64,000 nucleotides of DNA, from assembly GCA_012845835.1 (NCBI GenBank), contig JABAKD010000019.1:8413346-8477345 (forward strand), read 5' to 3'. The notes below the pieces were generated by a model, which worked only from the letters and a program-made list of their open reading frames with translations, made no database searches and was not told the origin of the DNA. This document shows positions 33,701-42,500 of this stretch, one piece after another. Each line of letters starts with the position of its first letter. Positions within the stretch are counted from its first letter, which is position 1. Both the position numbers and the translations under genes were made by a program. This DNA is from Undaria pinnatifida (Eukaryota; Sar; Phaeophyceae; Laminariales; Alariaceae).

Positions 33701-36700
33701 TGCGGCGCTGTGCGTTCTTTTGAACATACACCGGTAGTACCAGGTATGATACAGGTACCAGGTACCATTTATTATGTACGTGTGTTCTCATCACACGTAC
33801 TACTGCCGTTCAGAACTAGCGCAGGGCAATTAGCTCTGCACAAGCACCTCTTGGCAACATTTTTTCACCGTTCCAGCTTTTTTTTGCTTTCTTCCACACT
33901 TTATTGGTTCTTCCATTTCGTCAATTATTGCATTTTTTTCTTTTTTCAGTTGTTTCTTCGTTCATTTTCTACTATCTCCTTTAAATTTTGATTCGTTCGA
34001 ACTCGTTTTTCATGTTCTGAACATTTTTTTAACCTTTTTTTATTTGTTTACTATTTTTTTCCAATTTGTTTTTGGGAGTTGAACTTGCAACTTTGCTTTT
34101 TGGCGAGTTGAAGTTGCATTTTAATGGACGTCCATGCGAGGGAGTTGAACTTGCATTTTAATAGACGTTCATGCGAGTTTTTTGTACGAGTAATGCGGCC
34201 AAGGGCACACAACACAAGAGTCAACAAGAGCAAGCTGAAGCTGTGGGCCAGTTATGACAAATATTGTTTTTTTTTCGTTTTTCAGTTGTTACCACAATAT
34301 GTCACAGCAGCAGTGTATCTACCGTTATATTTTTTTACCAATATGTACCAATTTTTGTACGAGGATAATTTTTTTTACCATATGACCCCTGGATTCGACC
34401 AACGAAAACCAGGCTCATAATCGGACAGTCTATCTGCTAGAAGACCACAAAGTCAAATTGATATCTATTATTTTTTTATGAGGATCACTTTTTTTCCCCG
34501 ATGACACCGGGATTCGAACCAACGAGAAGACCTTGAGGCTCATAGTACATACCGGTACTACTACACCAGGTGTGTACAGACCATCAGGTACTACTACGCT
34601 GTTGGATCACAATGCACGCCCAGCTTAGATCAGTCCGGCTATATATAGCCCGGCAGCGCAGCGTAGCGCCTTTCGGAGCCGTGCGGAGCCGCACGGTGCG
34701 GTGCCGTGCCCTTCTTCGCTGCGGTGCTGTGTCGTGTTGCGCTGTGTGCTTTCTTTCGAACACAGAGCAGTACCGGGTATAGTACGTGCTGTGTACTACT
34801 TTTCTTTTTTCTTTTTCTACATGTATTTATTTGACCTTTCACGGCCCCCTGTTTTTTCCCCAACGCAAATGACCCCCGTACTGCCGATCAGAACGTAACA
34901 CCGGTAACAAAGCACGCAGCACAGCTGAGCACAACATGGCAATTTGCTCTGCACAAGCAGCTCTTGGCATTATCAAATCGCTGTTTGCACCAAATCATGG
35001 GCCTCTTTCTTTCTGCCCTCTTTACATGTTTTTTGTTGCATTCTTCCTTGCCTTGCACGAGCGTAGCGGGCGGCGTCAGCCGCCCGCGGAGCGGAGCCCT
35101 TGTAGTATATTACAAATACCAACAGCGCAGCTTGCAAAGATGAGTATTGACCCGAAATTAGTCGAACTCACGGCTGGCGTCCTTAAACTTTTTTTTTATA
35201 GTAGATTCATTATAAGCTGTCATCCATGTTCAAGTACGCACAAGGTGCGGGAATCCGCCTCACAAGTGTTTTTTAGTAGGATGCAGCTCACCCCTCATGC
35301 GACTCGCCGAACACCTCACGGCGCATCGCACTTGGTGCAAACGATGTCTGCTTGGTCGGTCAACCCCCAAAGTGCCTCGTCGTGGCATTGTAGGGATGCA
35401 GGGGTCTGTGGTATCAAGATTACCGCCATGCATGAAAATGAGTGCAACCCTCCGCTTCCGCCCGCCTCCTCCTTCCCCCTCCCCGCCCCCCGCCCCCTCC
35501 CCCGCGCGTTTATTTTTTGTGCGCTTCGGTTCCCGTGCGCAGTTTCTTGATCTCTTTTCAGGGTCTGGGTCGGTGGGTATCGAGGCGTTATCTAGGGGGG
35601 CAGGCCACGCGACTTTCGTTGATTTCGCGAAGGACTGCTGCGAGGTGAGCGAGCTGCGGCGTGTGCTGTGTTGATATGTTGCACACCTGTCTACAGGTAT
35701 TTGTTTTTACGCCCTGGTTTCCCTCTTTAACGGAATCCCGAAGGGTTTATAACCCCTTTCCCAACCGCAATAATTGGTCTAGACCACCTAGATCCTGGAT
35801 CTGTCTTGACTGAGACCGCGATAGGAGAGGTACCCCCGTTTTTATTCCGAGCAGCGTAACACACCGTTCCATTGCGGCGCAGTCGTAGAGGTTGCAAAGC
35901 GATACTCTAAGTCACTCGCACGAGTGGCCTCCAGTCGCTAAAAAGAAAGTCCTACAAGTGCCCCACCCCTACCGAAGCCAACTACTAAATACATATATAA
36001 ATATATACATATATATAGTAGTTGGCCTCGATTGGCACCGACACTGTACAACCTTATGTGTATGTTGGGGTGGGCGTTGGTTGGCAACGGCGCTGTAAAA
36101 CATGCCAATCACTGCGTGAGCTAAACAACCAGGGTGCCGTTTTTTTTTGTTTTTTTGTTTTGGTGGTCACCGTGATGGTTGTCGAGTTGGATCATATTGT
36201 GTGGGGTGGAGAACCCTAACTCCGCACAAGGGGAATGATCGCATCTCGTAGTGTGGATACGGTAAGGCACCCGCGAGGCAGTTACATAGCATTACCCATT
36301 CCTGTCTCTGGACCGGCCACACCAGAAAACAAAGTAACTCATTGGTCGCTGTCATCCACAAGCAAGAAAGTCTTACGAGCGGTTCTTGGAAGGATGTAGT
36401 TCACCCTTCATGCGACTCGCCGAGCACCTCACGGCGCTTTGCGCTTGGTGCAAGCAATGTCTGCCTGGTTGAAAACCCGACGTGCTCCGTCCCGGCATAG
36501 TGGGAATGCTAGTGTCTGATGATATCAACTACGGCCATGCACAAACTGAGCACCCCCCCCCCGCCCCCCCCTGCCGTGGCCTCAGTCTTGTTATGATTTG
36601 TTGTGCAGGATCTGTGAAGTTCAGATCCAACGTAAGAAACGTCAAGTAGTTGTCCAATAAACGCGAGTGCAGTTGTAAGGGGATTATAACGCTTACTCTG

Positions 36701-39700
36701 GCGTAACGCACTTCTGTCTCCCAGTGAAGGTATGCATCTGAAACGTTTTCTCGCTGCGTTATGGTTCTAACACTGACTTAAAGTAGTTTGTCTCCAAACG
36801 CGAATTTTTCCCACAGCAATCATTTCAGAACTCTAATTCCAACCCCCCCCCAAAAAAAACCCTCTGGTGCCATTCTAAAGGATGTTAATGCTTACTCTGG
36901 CCTAACACGTTCCTGTCCCCCGCTAAAGGTATGCCTCCGAAATGGCCACCTCTGCGGTTTTGAGGGCAAGACGAAGGCCGTGCGAGGCGACGTAATGGAT
37001 GTGAGTTTCGTGCCCCCTGGGAGCACATACCTGTACCTGCTACTTCGATTGACGGCTCTTTTTCTTTGACAGGCAGCGGTCAATGATATCTGTCAACGAC
37101 AGCCGTCAAGGAGCTCTCCACAGTACTATTATTAATAGTATAAACTACACCACAACGTTGAGCTGGTCGGTGTTACTCACCTTGTTTTCGCGGTGGCTAA
37201 TTCGTACCAGGTATATTTTTTTTCTTCGAAAGCTCTTTTATGCTGTGCCTGGTACCTGGCATTCGCGTATAGGAACGCCTCCCCCCCCCCCTTTCATCTT
37301 TCGACACACCCGGGATTTTCAGCTAACCACATCCCGAAGGAGGACCTTGTATTGAGTATAAAGAGGTCTGCGACGGCATGACGGATGCGATTTTCGAGTC
37401 CGCTGGTGGGAAATATTTCTATTCGTACGTCGATTTGTGCCCCTTGGTAGCAAAGTTGTCTGTTGCCTGGCATTTTTGTCCCTTGACGATGAGCTGTCAA
37501 GGATGGTCGTCAAGGAACTCCCCACACTACAGCTACTAGCTGTAACAGTAAGTAGGAAGAGGTTTGCGACGACGTGACGAATGTGGGTTTCGTGGCCCCG
37601 GGTAGCAACCTTTTATTTGTCGGTTTGTGCCCCTTGATAGCAAAGTTGTCGGCACCCGGCGCTCTTTGTCCCTTGACGGACATACCGTGGGGGACATCGG
37701 CCAAGGACATCCGTCAAGGGACTCCCCTCACTATAATTAGTATATCAAGTATAAAGAGGTCTGCAACGATGTGACGGATGTGGGTTTCTTGCCCCCTGGT
37801 ACTTGTAGAAACTATTTATACGTCGGTGTGTGACCCTTCGTTAATAGCAAAGTTGTCGGTCGATGGCACTTTTTCTCCTTCGACGGACAGCCGTCAGGGA
37901 TATCCGTCAAGGAATCCCCCACACTGCAGCTAGTATGTTAGGTATGACGAGGTCCGCCACGACGCGACGGACGTGAGTTTCGTGTCCCCTGGCAGCAACT
38001 AGTTATATGCCGGGCGGATCAGATCCCTATTCATGATGTTTGTCTTACCGGGCAGACAGATCCCTGGTCTACATGATCTGGATGGGGCATAGATCATGTT
38101 GCTGGGTGGGAACAAGATTATCTGAACGGTCTAGCACACGTTTCCTGGGTTTGATCTGTATAATGCAGATCCTGCACAGCATGCCATAGTAGTAACAGAT
38201 ATAAGTTCTACAGTAGGTGATATAGATCGTGATCTGTCCGACGTGTGAACGTTTATATGTCGGTTTGTACCCCTTAGTAGCAATGTTGTCGGTCGCGGGC
38301 ACTTTTGTCCTTTGGCGGACGGTCGTCAAGGGACTCCCCACAGCTCAACTACTGTAGTGCGTTAAGTTTAAATATAGCTTGGCGGGCCAAATCTAGACCT
38401 TTCGTGACGGACGGCCGTCAAGGAAATCCCGTCAGTTCAACTAGTATATTAAGTCTAAAGAGACCTTGACGGGCCAGAGCTAGACCTCTCTTGACGGCCA
38501 GCTGCCAAGAAATTACCCATAATATAACCAGCAGATCAAGCATGGAGAGGTTTGTGGCGACGTCATGGATGCTATTTTTATGCCCGTTGGTGAAAAACAT
38601 GTCGGTTGACGGCGCTTTGGTACGTTGACGACCAGCGGTCAAAGGACCCCCCTCACTACAATTAATATATTTAGTACAAAGAGGTCTCCGGCGACGTGTT
38701 ATATTTGAGTTCTGTGCCCTCTGGTACAGAGCAAAGATGCCGGTTGACGGCGCTTTCGTCCCGTCATCGGACAACCGTCAGGGAACTCCAGTCATCGTAC
38801 AACCGTCAGGTAATTCCCGTCATCGGACATCCGTCAGGGAACTCTCAACACTGCAACTATTGCAGGGGACCCCACTCAAAAACGGGTTTTATCAGTGTCC
38901 GTGCACAGATTGATTAACATCACCCTGTTGACCGTGGTACAAGCTAGTATTAAGGAGAGTCGCCGACGTATATCCATAATGAGGACACATGCAGTACAAG
39001 TAGTACGCGCGATCGGAGTATCACACGCAGCTTTAAAATATGACTTTCGACGAAACCTTCGATCTCGCAGCTGGAGTGGGTCTAGTTTTTATAGTATTTC
39101 CCTGTTTTTACTTATTGGTACAGATTACTTTGTTCCCCGTAAAAAGACTGCCTGGAAGGTGATGTGGTGGCGTTGTCTTGTCCATACCTTCGTTTTTTGC
39201 TATCCAATACCAGGCATCCTCCATTTCACGAAATTGCCCTAGGTGTGCGGGTTTCTTACCCCATTCTTGTCCTGTCCCTCGCCTCCCCTCCATCCCCCCC
39301 CCCCCCCCCCCCCCACCCCGTGGTCCTCACCCGTGGTCCTCACCCCAGCGCTTTTTGGGTGTTACAGGAATTAAAACAATACCTGCTGTATTTGCAACTC
39401 GCTGACCAGTAATTGCCACTTGGAATTAACGTAGACAACGCGAGGCCTAATCAGCTTGCAAGGCTGAGTATCTATCGACCATTCAACCGGTCGAAATCAC
39501 AACTGAAGCATTTCAAATGGTGTTGTAAAACGATTTTTATATTGTTTTTGATTGTACGCACTCGCACCGCACGTTGTCGGATGCAAATGCAATACTATTT
39601 TTCATGAAAAGCGCCCTTCTGCTTGTGACCAGGTTTTGTATAACCCTCGAAAATACGGCCTGGACGCCCCCTTCGACGTGGTCACCGTAACGCCACCATA

Positions 39701-40757
39701 CGAGGAAGTCGTCTACGCGGACCTCGTGAAGGCTCTTCACGTCAGCGACGTAAGTGGCCTGGTGCATAACGTGTAGCCCGTTTAGAACTGCGCTCGCTTT
39801 GTTTTGGCGACAATCTGCATGGAATTTGAGTTTGATTATTCTTGCAGTAGCCGGAGTGGTGATTTATTCGGATGCGCAACTATTTGTAGACAAGAGGCTG
39901 TCGGAGATTTCTGCAGGTTCTCATCACTTACTGCTTTCAGTTGTCCCGTTTTGATGTTTGTGGGCGGTTACATCGTCCTCCAGGGGGGTCGTCATTTTGT
40001 TTTGCGCCGTCGGTCTTTTTGATTCTCCCCTCCTCCCCTCCTCCCTCGCTCTCTGCTGTGTGCTCCTCGTCACTGGCGATCGTTGGACTGGGCTTTGGCG
40101 CATCCCCAACAACTACATCGCCAACAACTACGGACTTTAACCGCTACCACTGCCACCAACATCAATGGCATGGCACACCGACTTGGACGACCATCACCCA
40201 CAACATCAAACGGCACCAACAACCACCGCCACCACTATCCCCAACGGCGCACTAACTTCAACAACCACCCACATCAACGACGACAACAATAATAACTGCT
40301 TGACAACACCAACGGGACACTAACCACAACTCCAACGACACAACCATCAACAACAACGTCCACGACGGCAATATCATCAACAACAACGCACGACAACTTC
40401 AACAACAACCTCTCTCAACATCACAACATTGACGGCGCACCAACTTCAACAACACACGTAACAACTTCAACAACCACCAACAACACCAATGGCCCACCAC
40501 CCCAACCACCCCAACTTCAATCATTTGAACTCGAACCCGAACGACAGCTTGTGGCACAGGACACCATAGTTGTCCTAGAGTACCCCGTTGAACTCGGGTG
40601 CATGCCGCACGCCATCGGGGACGGGACCATGGTTGGCCTGCGGAATAGGCGTTACGGGCGAACGGTGGTGGGGATTTGGGTTTACCTGCCATCTGGCCAG
40701 TTCGGCGACATGCTGGACTCGCGACCTGAAGAGTTCATCACCATCAAGAAAAAGTAA
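19765..40757 (+). CDS. rsmD: Plastid-type RsmD rRNA (guanine-N2) methyltransferase, complete seven-exon gene
   Basis: RsmD uses S-adenosylmethionine to methylate one guanine of small-subunit rRNA (G966 in E. coli); here the target would be plastid 16S rRNA. Exons: 19,765-20,252; 28,282-28,450; 29,721-29,783; 35,543-35,644; 36,929-37,000; 39,633-39,749; 40,548-40,757. All junctions are GT-AG and phases agree, giving 406 residues. Residues 22-38 form a hydrophobic signal segment ending A38|F39, the junction typical of ochrophyte plastid proteins. A low-complexity linker follows to ~160. The core shows GGVAKGRRLESPD (~198-210), RPMMAK (~214-219), SAM motif I LDLFSGSGSVGIEALSRGA (242-260), TPPYEEV (318-324) and a C-terminal LRNRRYGRT. 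The first motif-IV residue is Thr where bacterial enzymes usually have Asn or Asp. Introns reach 8 kb and are full of repeats. Very likely functional. Confidence 0.92.
22023..22150. repeat. CTG/CTGCTA trinucleotide tract in rsmD intron 1
   Basis: Imperfect (CTG)n with CTA variants occurs in two blocks, 22,040-22,092 and 22,115-22,145. They are separated by a duplicated GAGGTTA-type spacer. Confidence 0.8.
23060..23275. repeat. Left subterminal array of the nested hAT element
   Basis: Units contain ACCCGTACCCGGAACTTCTG and TAAGTTCTGTA. Read on the other strand, TACAGAACTTACAGAAGTTC plus CGGGTACGGGTATGAATGTC lines up with the unit of the 7.9-kb hAT element. In that element the corresponding text is TACCGAACTTACCGAAGTTT plus CCGGTACCGGTATTGATGTC. 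Confidence 0.8.
24030..24400. repeat. Right subterminal array of the nested hAT element
   Basis: About eight further ~41-bp units of the ACCCGGAACTTCTGTAAGTT type occur, with some variants reading CTTCTGGAAGTTCTGTA. Confidence 0.8.
24605..25170 (+). repeat. Dispersed repeat B, copy 1
   Basis: The copy runs from CTCGGCTGGCATCGACGCTG through GGAGAACCCTAACTCCGCAC, GGCACCCACGAGGCGGTTGC and GTTCACCCTTCATGCGAGTC to ATGCACAAACTGAATGCACC. It is closely matched by 36,018-36,575. Partial matches lie at 32,455-32,735, 35,225-35,450 and, reversed, 53,440-53,715. No coding capacity was recognised. Confidence 0.7.
25832..26060 (-). repeat. Repeat A, right-end inverted copy
   Basis: The sequence runs CAGATTGATTAACATCACCC, GGGAGTCGCCGATC, GAGGACACACACCC, CACGCAGCTTGCAAAGATGA, then CTCGCAGCCGGAGTGTAT. 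It is the reverse complement of the left arm at 24,441-24,600 plus 22,977-23,006. Confidence 0.75.
26061..27241. other. Part of rsmD intron 1 with recurring TTATGCT motifs
   Basis: Between ~26,455 and ~26,830 the heptamer TTATGCT (or TATGCT) recurs about ten times with irregular spacing. No exon or transposon end was found in this stretch. Confidence 0.4.
27242..27459. mobile_element. 218-bp hAT MITE in rsmD intron 1
   Basis: The left end CAGGAATTTTCACGTGTCAT and the inverted right end CAGGGCATTTCACGGATTAG share most of their first 13 bases. Flanking 8-mers ATTAATAG (27,234-27,241) and ATTAATAT (27,460-27,467) match at 7 of 8. The interior consists of three or four ~40-bp units built on CGGGTCGGGTCAGGAGG and TTTCGAAATCTCGC. 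Confidence 0.75.
27686..27800. repeat. CTG/GCC trinucleotide tract in rsmD intron 1
   Basis: A (GCT)n run with GCC/GCA variants at 27,690-27,745 is followed by a shorter TGTTGCTGTTGCTGCTGTCG run. The poly-Ala and poly-Ser frames it creates are not genes. Confidence 0.85.
28282..28450 (+). CDS. rsmD: rsmD exon 2
   Basis: Acceptor CTACTGTGCAG ends at 28,281. The first base completes the Tyr codon split with exon 1; 56 codons follow, ending ...RPMMAK at AAG|GTGAGG. It carries the N-terminal RsmD signature: RLKVAGGVAKGRRLESPD, then VFLRPMMAK. Confidence 0.93.
28451..28487 (+). repeat. Three tandem 5' splice sites (11-bp unit)
   Basis: The unit GTGAGGGTAAG is repeated three times starting exactly at the exon 2 donor, so AAG|GTGAGG occurs three times in a row. 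Use of the second or third copy would bring in a TGA stop within a few codons, so only the first donor gives an open frame. Confidence 0.85.
28590..29545 (+). repeat. Private tandem array of rsmD intron 2, ~180-bp unit
   Basis: About four to five degenerate units carry CCTTAACGCGCCTTACCTGC, TAGATAAG, GTACTGATAATACTGCATGA and TGGTGTAGTGAAGGC. A partial unit (ACTAGTAACAGTGCATGACA) lies just before the exon 3 acceptor. I saw no copy elsewhere in the window. Confidence 0.8.
29721..29783 (+). CDS. rsmD: rsmD exon 3
   Basis: The acceptor is GCGCGTTCCAG. The exon has 21 whole codons, VKEALFSTLTGFGVFETGDA then R, ending CGG|GTGAGG. It joins exon 2 in phase 0 and corresponds to the helix after RPMM in RsmD. 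Confidence 0.92.
30150..30420 (+). repeat. Three ~97-bp tandem units in rsmD intron 3
   Basis: GCGACTACTGCGGCACCATG, TCGACTACTGCAGCACCATG and related text recur with GGTGCAATATTACC / GCGCAGTATTACC blocks between them. Confidence 0.65.
30490..31165 (+). repeat. Private minisatellite of rsmD intron 3, ~100-110-bp unit
   Basis: Six or seven units have the form GTTAATTTATCCCGCCGCAT - TATTTCCACGTGCAACCGATG - CGTCCCTTTTT - CGACACGTTTCCCCTTGA - GTCCCAAAGGGG. It is confined to this intron within the window. Confidence 0.8.
31166..32150. other. Unassigned part of rsmD intron 3
   Basis: No exon, repeat family or transposon end was recognised on either strand, apart from short simple tracts. Confidence 0.4.
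32155..32355. repeat. TATAGTGCCGGT-rich segment
   Basis: ATATAGCACCGG, AGTGCCGGTTGCC, ATATAGTGCCGGTG and CTCTACAGTGC recur in both orientations over 200 bp, ending CCGGCACTATAAAGGGAC. A weaker relative is at 59,700-59,930. It looks like a repeat-rich transposon remnant; the ends are not resolved. Confidence 0.4.
32455..32735 (+). repeat. Dispersed repeat B, partial copy
   Basis: GGAGAACCTCAACTCCGCGT, GGCAAGGCACCCACAAGGCA and GGCCGCACCAGAAAACAAA align with the middle of repeat B at 24,605-25,170. Confidence 0.6.
32870..32955 (+). repeat. Three tandem 32-34-bp units
   Basis: TTTATTCTGCTCGTTTTGCC occurs three times in immediate succession with short T-rich spacers. Confidence 0.85.
33163..33420 (+). 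repeat. ~125-bp tandem duplication
   Basis: ATCTGGGCTTGGCTCATCAG, CCCAGCACCCCACCGCAGCG and ATGCCCTGTAGCT / ATGCCCTGCAGCT occur in the same order twice. Confidence 0.85.
33598..33870 (+). repeat. Direct repeat, copy 1, in rsmD intron 3
   Basis: AACGCACCCCCAGCTCAAGT, CGGCTATATATAGC, GTGCGGTGCCGTG and AATTAGCTCTGCACAAGCA match 34,613-34,975 in order. The two copies lie ~1 kb apart in direct orientation. The CGGCTATATATAGC core could be a TATA box of a short terminal-repeat element, but no ends were defined. If it is an LTR-type remnant it is old. Confidence 0.5.
34376..34545 (-). repeat. Two tRNA 3'-half-like segments
   Basis: On the minus strand GTTGGTTCGAATCCCGGTGT (34,502-34,530) and a diverged GTTGGTCGAATCCAGGGGTC (34,378-34,402) resemble TPsiC arms with acceptor strands. 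Each follows a GAGCCT block. No D arm or matching 5' acceptor strand is present, so they are SINE or tRNA-like fossils. Confidence 0.4.
34613..34975 (+). repeat. Direct repeat, copy 2, in rsmD intron 3
   Basis: This copy is longer than 33,598-33,870 because of an internal T/C-rich stretch. It shares AATGCACGCCCAGCTTAGAT, CCGGCTATATATAGCCCGG, GCGGTGCCGTGCC and AATTTGCTCTGCACAAGCAG. Confidence 0.5.
35128..35450. repeat. Repeat A (reverse) fragment followed by the right part of repeat B
   Basis: GCAGCTTGCAAAGATGAGTA through CGAACTCACGGCTGG is a short inverted repeat A fragment. TGCAGCTCACCCCTCATGCG, CCGAACACCTCACGGCG and CTTGGTGCAAACGATGTCTG are the right part of repeat B. A B part beside an A fragment supports the idea that they belong to one element family. 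Confidence 0.55.
35543..35644 (+). CDS. rsmD: rsmD exon 4 (SAM-binding motif I)
   Basis: Acceptor TCCCGTGCGCAG; 34 codons; donor GAG|GTGAGC. The text FLDLFSGSGSVGIEALSRGA is the glycine-rich SAM-binding loop of RsmD, and HATFVDFAKDCCE follows with the acidic residue of motif II (FVD). Phase 0 on both sides. Confidence 0.95.
36018..36575 (+). repeat. Dispersed repeat B, copy 2, in rsmD intron 4
   Basis: It matches 24,605-25,170 from GATTGGCACCGACACTGTAC through GCCAATCACTGCGTGAGC, GGAGAACCCTAACTCCGCAC and CTTACGAGCGGTTCTTGGAA to CATGCACAAACTGAGCACC. Confidence 0.75.
36929..37000 (+). CDS. rsmD: rsmD exon 5
   Basis: Acceptor CCGCTAAAG; 24 codons (VCLRNGHLCGFEGKTKAVRG then DVMD); donor GAT|GTGAGT. 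Phase 0. It contributes the segment between SAM motif II and the NPPY-type motif. Its last ~25 bases and the donor recur in the downstream array. Confidence 0.93.
36985..38870 (+). repeat. Tandem array in rsmD intron 5 built from the exon 5 donor region
   Basis: Units with a ~195-bp core period (up to ~390 bp) contain a GAGGTCTGCGACGACGTGAC-type block, GGATGTGGGTTTCGTG, CCCCTGG, TTGTGCCCCTTGATAGCAAA, CTTTGTCCCTTGACGGAC and GTCAAGGGACTCCCC. Unit zero overlaps the end of exon 5 and its donor. Donor-equivalent points lie near 37,387, 37,583, 37,780, 37,973, 38,571 and 38,706; those at 37,583, 37,780 and 37,973 read GTGGGT, GTGGGT and GTGAGT. A MITE interrupts the array at 38,006-38,258. Confidence 0.85.
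38006..38258. mobile_element. AGATC-rich MITE, copy 2
   Basis: The left end reads GGGCGGATCAGATCCCTA; the inverted right end reads CACACGTCGGACAGATCACG. It interrupts a unit of the intron 5 array, so it arrived after the array formed. TTATATG is found on both sides and may be the target duplication. Confidence 0.65.
38897..39080 (-). repeat. Repeat A, inverted copy in rsmD intron 5
   Basis: CACAGATTGATTAACATCAC, AGAGTCGCCGACG, GTACGCGCGATCGGAGTATC and CTTCGATCTCGCAGCTGGAG match 25,832-26,060. Confidence 0.7.
39633..39749 (+). CDS. rsmD: rsmD exon 6 (catalytic TPPY motif)
   Basis: Acceptor GCTTGTGACCAG; 39 codons; donor GAC|GTAAGT. VLYNPRKYGLDAPFDVVTVT then PPYEEVVYADLVKALHVSD matches the motif IV region of RsmD, where the (N/D)PPY loop holds the target base. 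Here the first motif residue is Thr. Phase 0 on both sides. Confidence 0.94.
40140..40545. repeat. CAA/CAAC-rich tract in rsmD intron 6
   Basis: Four hundred bases are dominated by AACAACACC, CAACTTCAACAAC and CACCAC variants running almost to the exon 7 acceptor. The usual pyrimidine tract is weak there. Confidence 0.8.
40548..40757 (+). CDS. rsmD: rsmD exon 7 (C terminus)
   Basis: Acceptor CCGAACGACAG. The frame LVAQDTIVVLEYPVELGCMP, then GLRNRRYGRTVVGIWVYLPS, ends FITIKKK and TAA. LEYPVELG and LRNRRYGRT are C-terminal landmarks of plant and algal RsmD homologues as I recall them. It joins exon 6 in phase 0. Confidence 0.93.
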   Translation, partial: LVAQDTIVVLEYPVELGCMPHAIGDGTMVGLRNRRYGRTVVGIWVYLPSGQFGDMLDSRPEEFITIKKK

Positions 40758-42270
40758 CTAAGGTCGTCACGGGACGATAGTAGAGCGATTTTTTTTTTTT
40801 AATTTTTTGGTCAGACACAAATTATTAGACACCTCAGCTGTGAGATGGGGTGGTTTGACGACTCTCGTCGTTGGATGTGCTGCGTTGCGTGTGATATTTC
40901 AGTTGGATTGTACCTGTTTCATCAGTGTTTTAGGCATGGCGAGAACGGGCGCATTATAATTATCGGCGCAATTTACTCGGAGGAGGTACTACTGCGGGCG
41001 CACTCAGTATGGGCACAATTTACTCTCGAAGACGTACTGCTGGTGGCACATTCAGCATTCTCGGCGTAGCGCATGCTGAGGTACGAACTGAGTTGTCCTC
41101 TTGAAGTATTGGACGGACGAGTACCTGGGATTTCTGGCAGTGATCTTTATTCTGCTGTGACGACCCTTGAAAAATGAATGTCATCAATTTTTGGTTGTTT
41201 CTCGTCGCTGGGTGTCAATGGTGAATTTACAACTGCTGCGCAAGTGTTTGGGGAGGATCCTCCGGCGGATTGGGAAAAATAAAGCTTACGAGCTCACCAC
41301 AATTGAGGAGGAACTACTCGGAAACACGAGTAGAGCAGGATTGTTTTAACAAGAGCATTCTTGATTGAAATCCAATACCACCAGGTATTGTCTCTACTGC
41401 AAAATACCAGGTATGGTATAAGTTGTAGCTCAGCGTGAGGAATTCAGCGCAAGGGTGCGAGTTTTCTCCAGCGCTGTCCTCCTTCAGGGGCCTGTGAGGC
41501 CCCCACAAGGATTTCAGACCAGTTCGGTGGGTTACCCGGCTTTTGAGCGTCCCTATCAAGAGGAAACGAATTTGTGCGTGGTCGGATTTGTGAGTGGTCG
41601 AATCGGCTTGTCACACGCCTTGTGACGGCTATCCTAAGACCTACCAGGTACCCGGTATCTGATAACCCATCTGAGAGAATATCGATATGGAGGATGTTAT
41701 ACCGTTGTCATAATAGCGGTACGGAGATAAGAAGAGTAAAGATTTCCTGTTCCGAGGTGCTCTTGAATCGGGCACCCAACTGTAATCCGAAAATGTGCTC
41801 GTGTTTGTGTTCGTGTCCGCTTCGCCCACAAAAAGGTCACCACCAGCCGCAACCGTCCTCTCCATTCATCACCCAACTGATGCTCACGAAGTTTCAGCTC
41901 GTTTGGCGGCGCTTGTGTCTAGTATGGTTGTAGCGGTGGCGTGTGGGCCTTCGTGGGTGCTACCTCACCATCGAACACACGCACTGCTTCTTCCTATAGA
42001 TGGTGTGCAGGTAGAACTTGTTAGAATATAACGTGTTTTGTAGCAAGAATTTCTTCGTTTTGGATGTGTACGGTAACAAGAATAGCAGCACAAAACGCCG
42101 CATCAACTCTTCGTTTTCAAGTCCCCAAGACAAGCTACAAGTTTTCGAGTCCCCAAGAATCCATCTGTGATTTCGCCCTCCCCCTATTAGTGGGGGGGTG
42201 CGACAGCATTGTTACCACAGCTGTCAACGATGTATGAGGGGGGCGGGTCTTCCCTCCTCCTTCTGAACTG
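40758..42270. other. Intergenic region downstream of rsmD
   Basis: This holds the 3' UTR of rsmD and unassigned sequence. A frame at 41,860-42,031 (+) reads VLSIHHPTDAHEVSARLAAL and on to VQVELVRI, but I recognise no domain and see no splice context. TACCAGGTA-type motifs occur at 41,387, 41,410 and 41,643. Confidence 0.4.
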
Positions 42271-42500
42271 TCCACACACTGGACGGATCAGACCCTTTGT
42301 GTTTTTTACGGTGGGCAGATCCCTGGCCTCTTATGATCTGCATGGCCTATAGACCATGTTGCCGGATGGGAGCCGTATGATCTGTGTGAGCTAGCGCATG
42401 CTTCGCGGGTTGGGTCTGTACTAAACAGATCCTGCATAACCTATCATAACGACATAACTATGATGTAGATGATCCAGATCGTGATCTGTCCCGTGTGTGG
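42271..42500. mobile_element. AGATC-rich MITE, copy 3
   Basis: Ends CCACACACTGGACGGATCAG and, inverted, CCACACACGGGACAGATCAC form imperfect terminal inverted repeats. The interior shares GTTGCCGGATGGGA, GCAGATCCCTGGCC and AACAGATCCTGCATA with copies 1 and 2. Confidence 0.7.

Noticed and set aside
29784-35542. Additional rsmD exons inside the 5.8-kb intron 3
   Set aside because: Exons 3 and 4 join in phase 0 and give the expected RsmD sequence without a gap; no GC-biased splice-bounded frame was found between them.
41795-42031. Plus-strand frame ending VQVELVRI, considered as a transporter fragment (SIHHPT resembling SIHQPS)
   Set aside because: The resemblance is six residues long, the flanks do not fit any transporter, and codon bias is weak.
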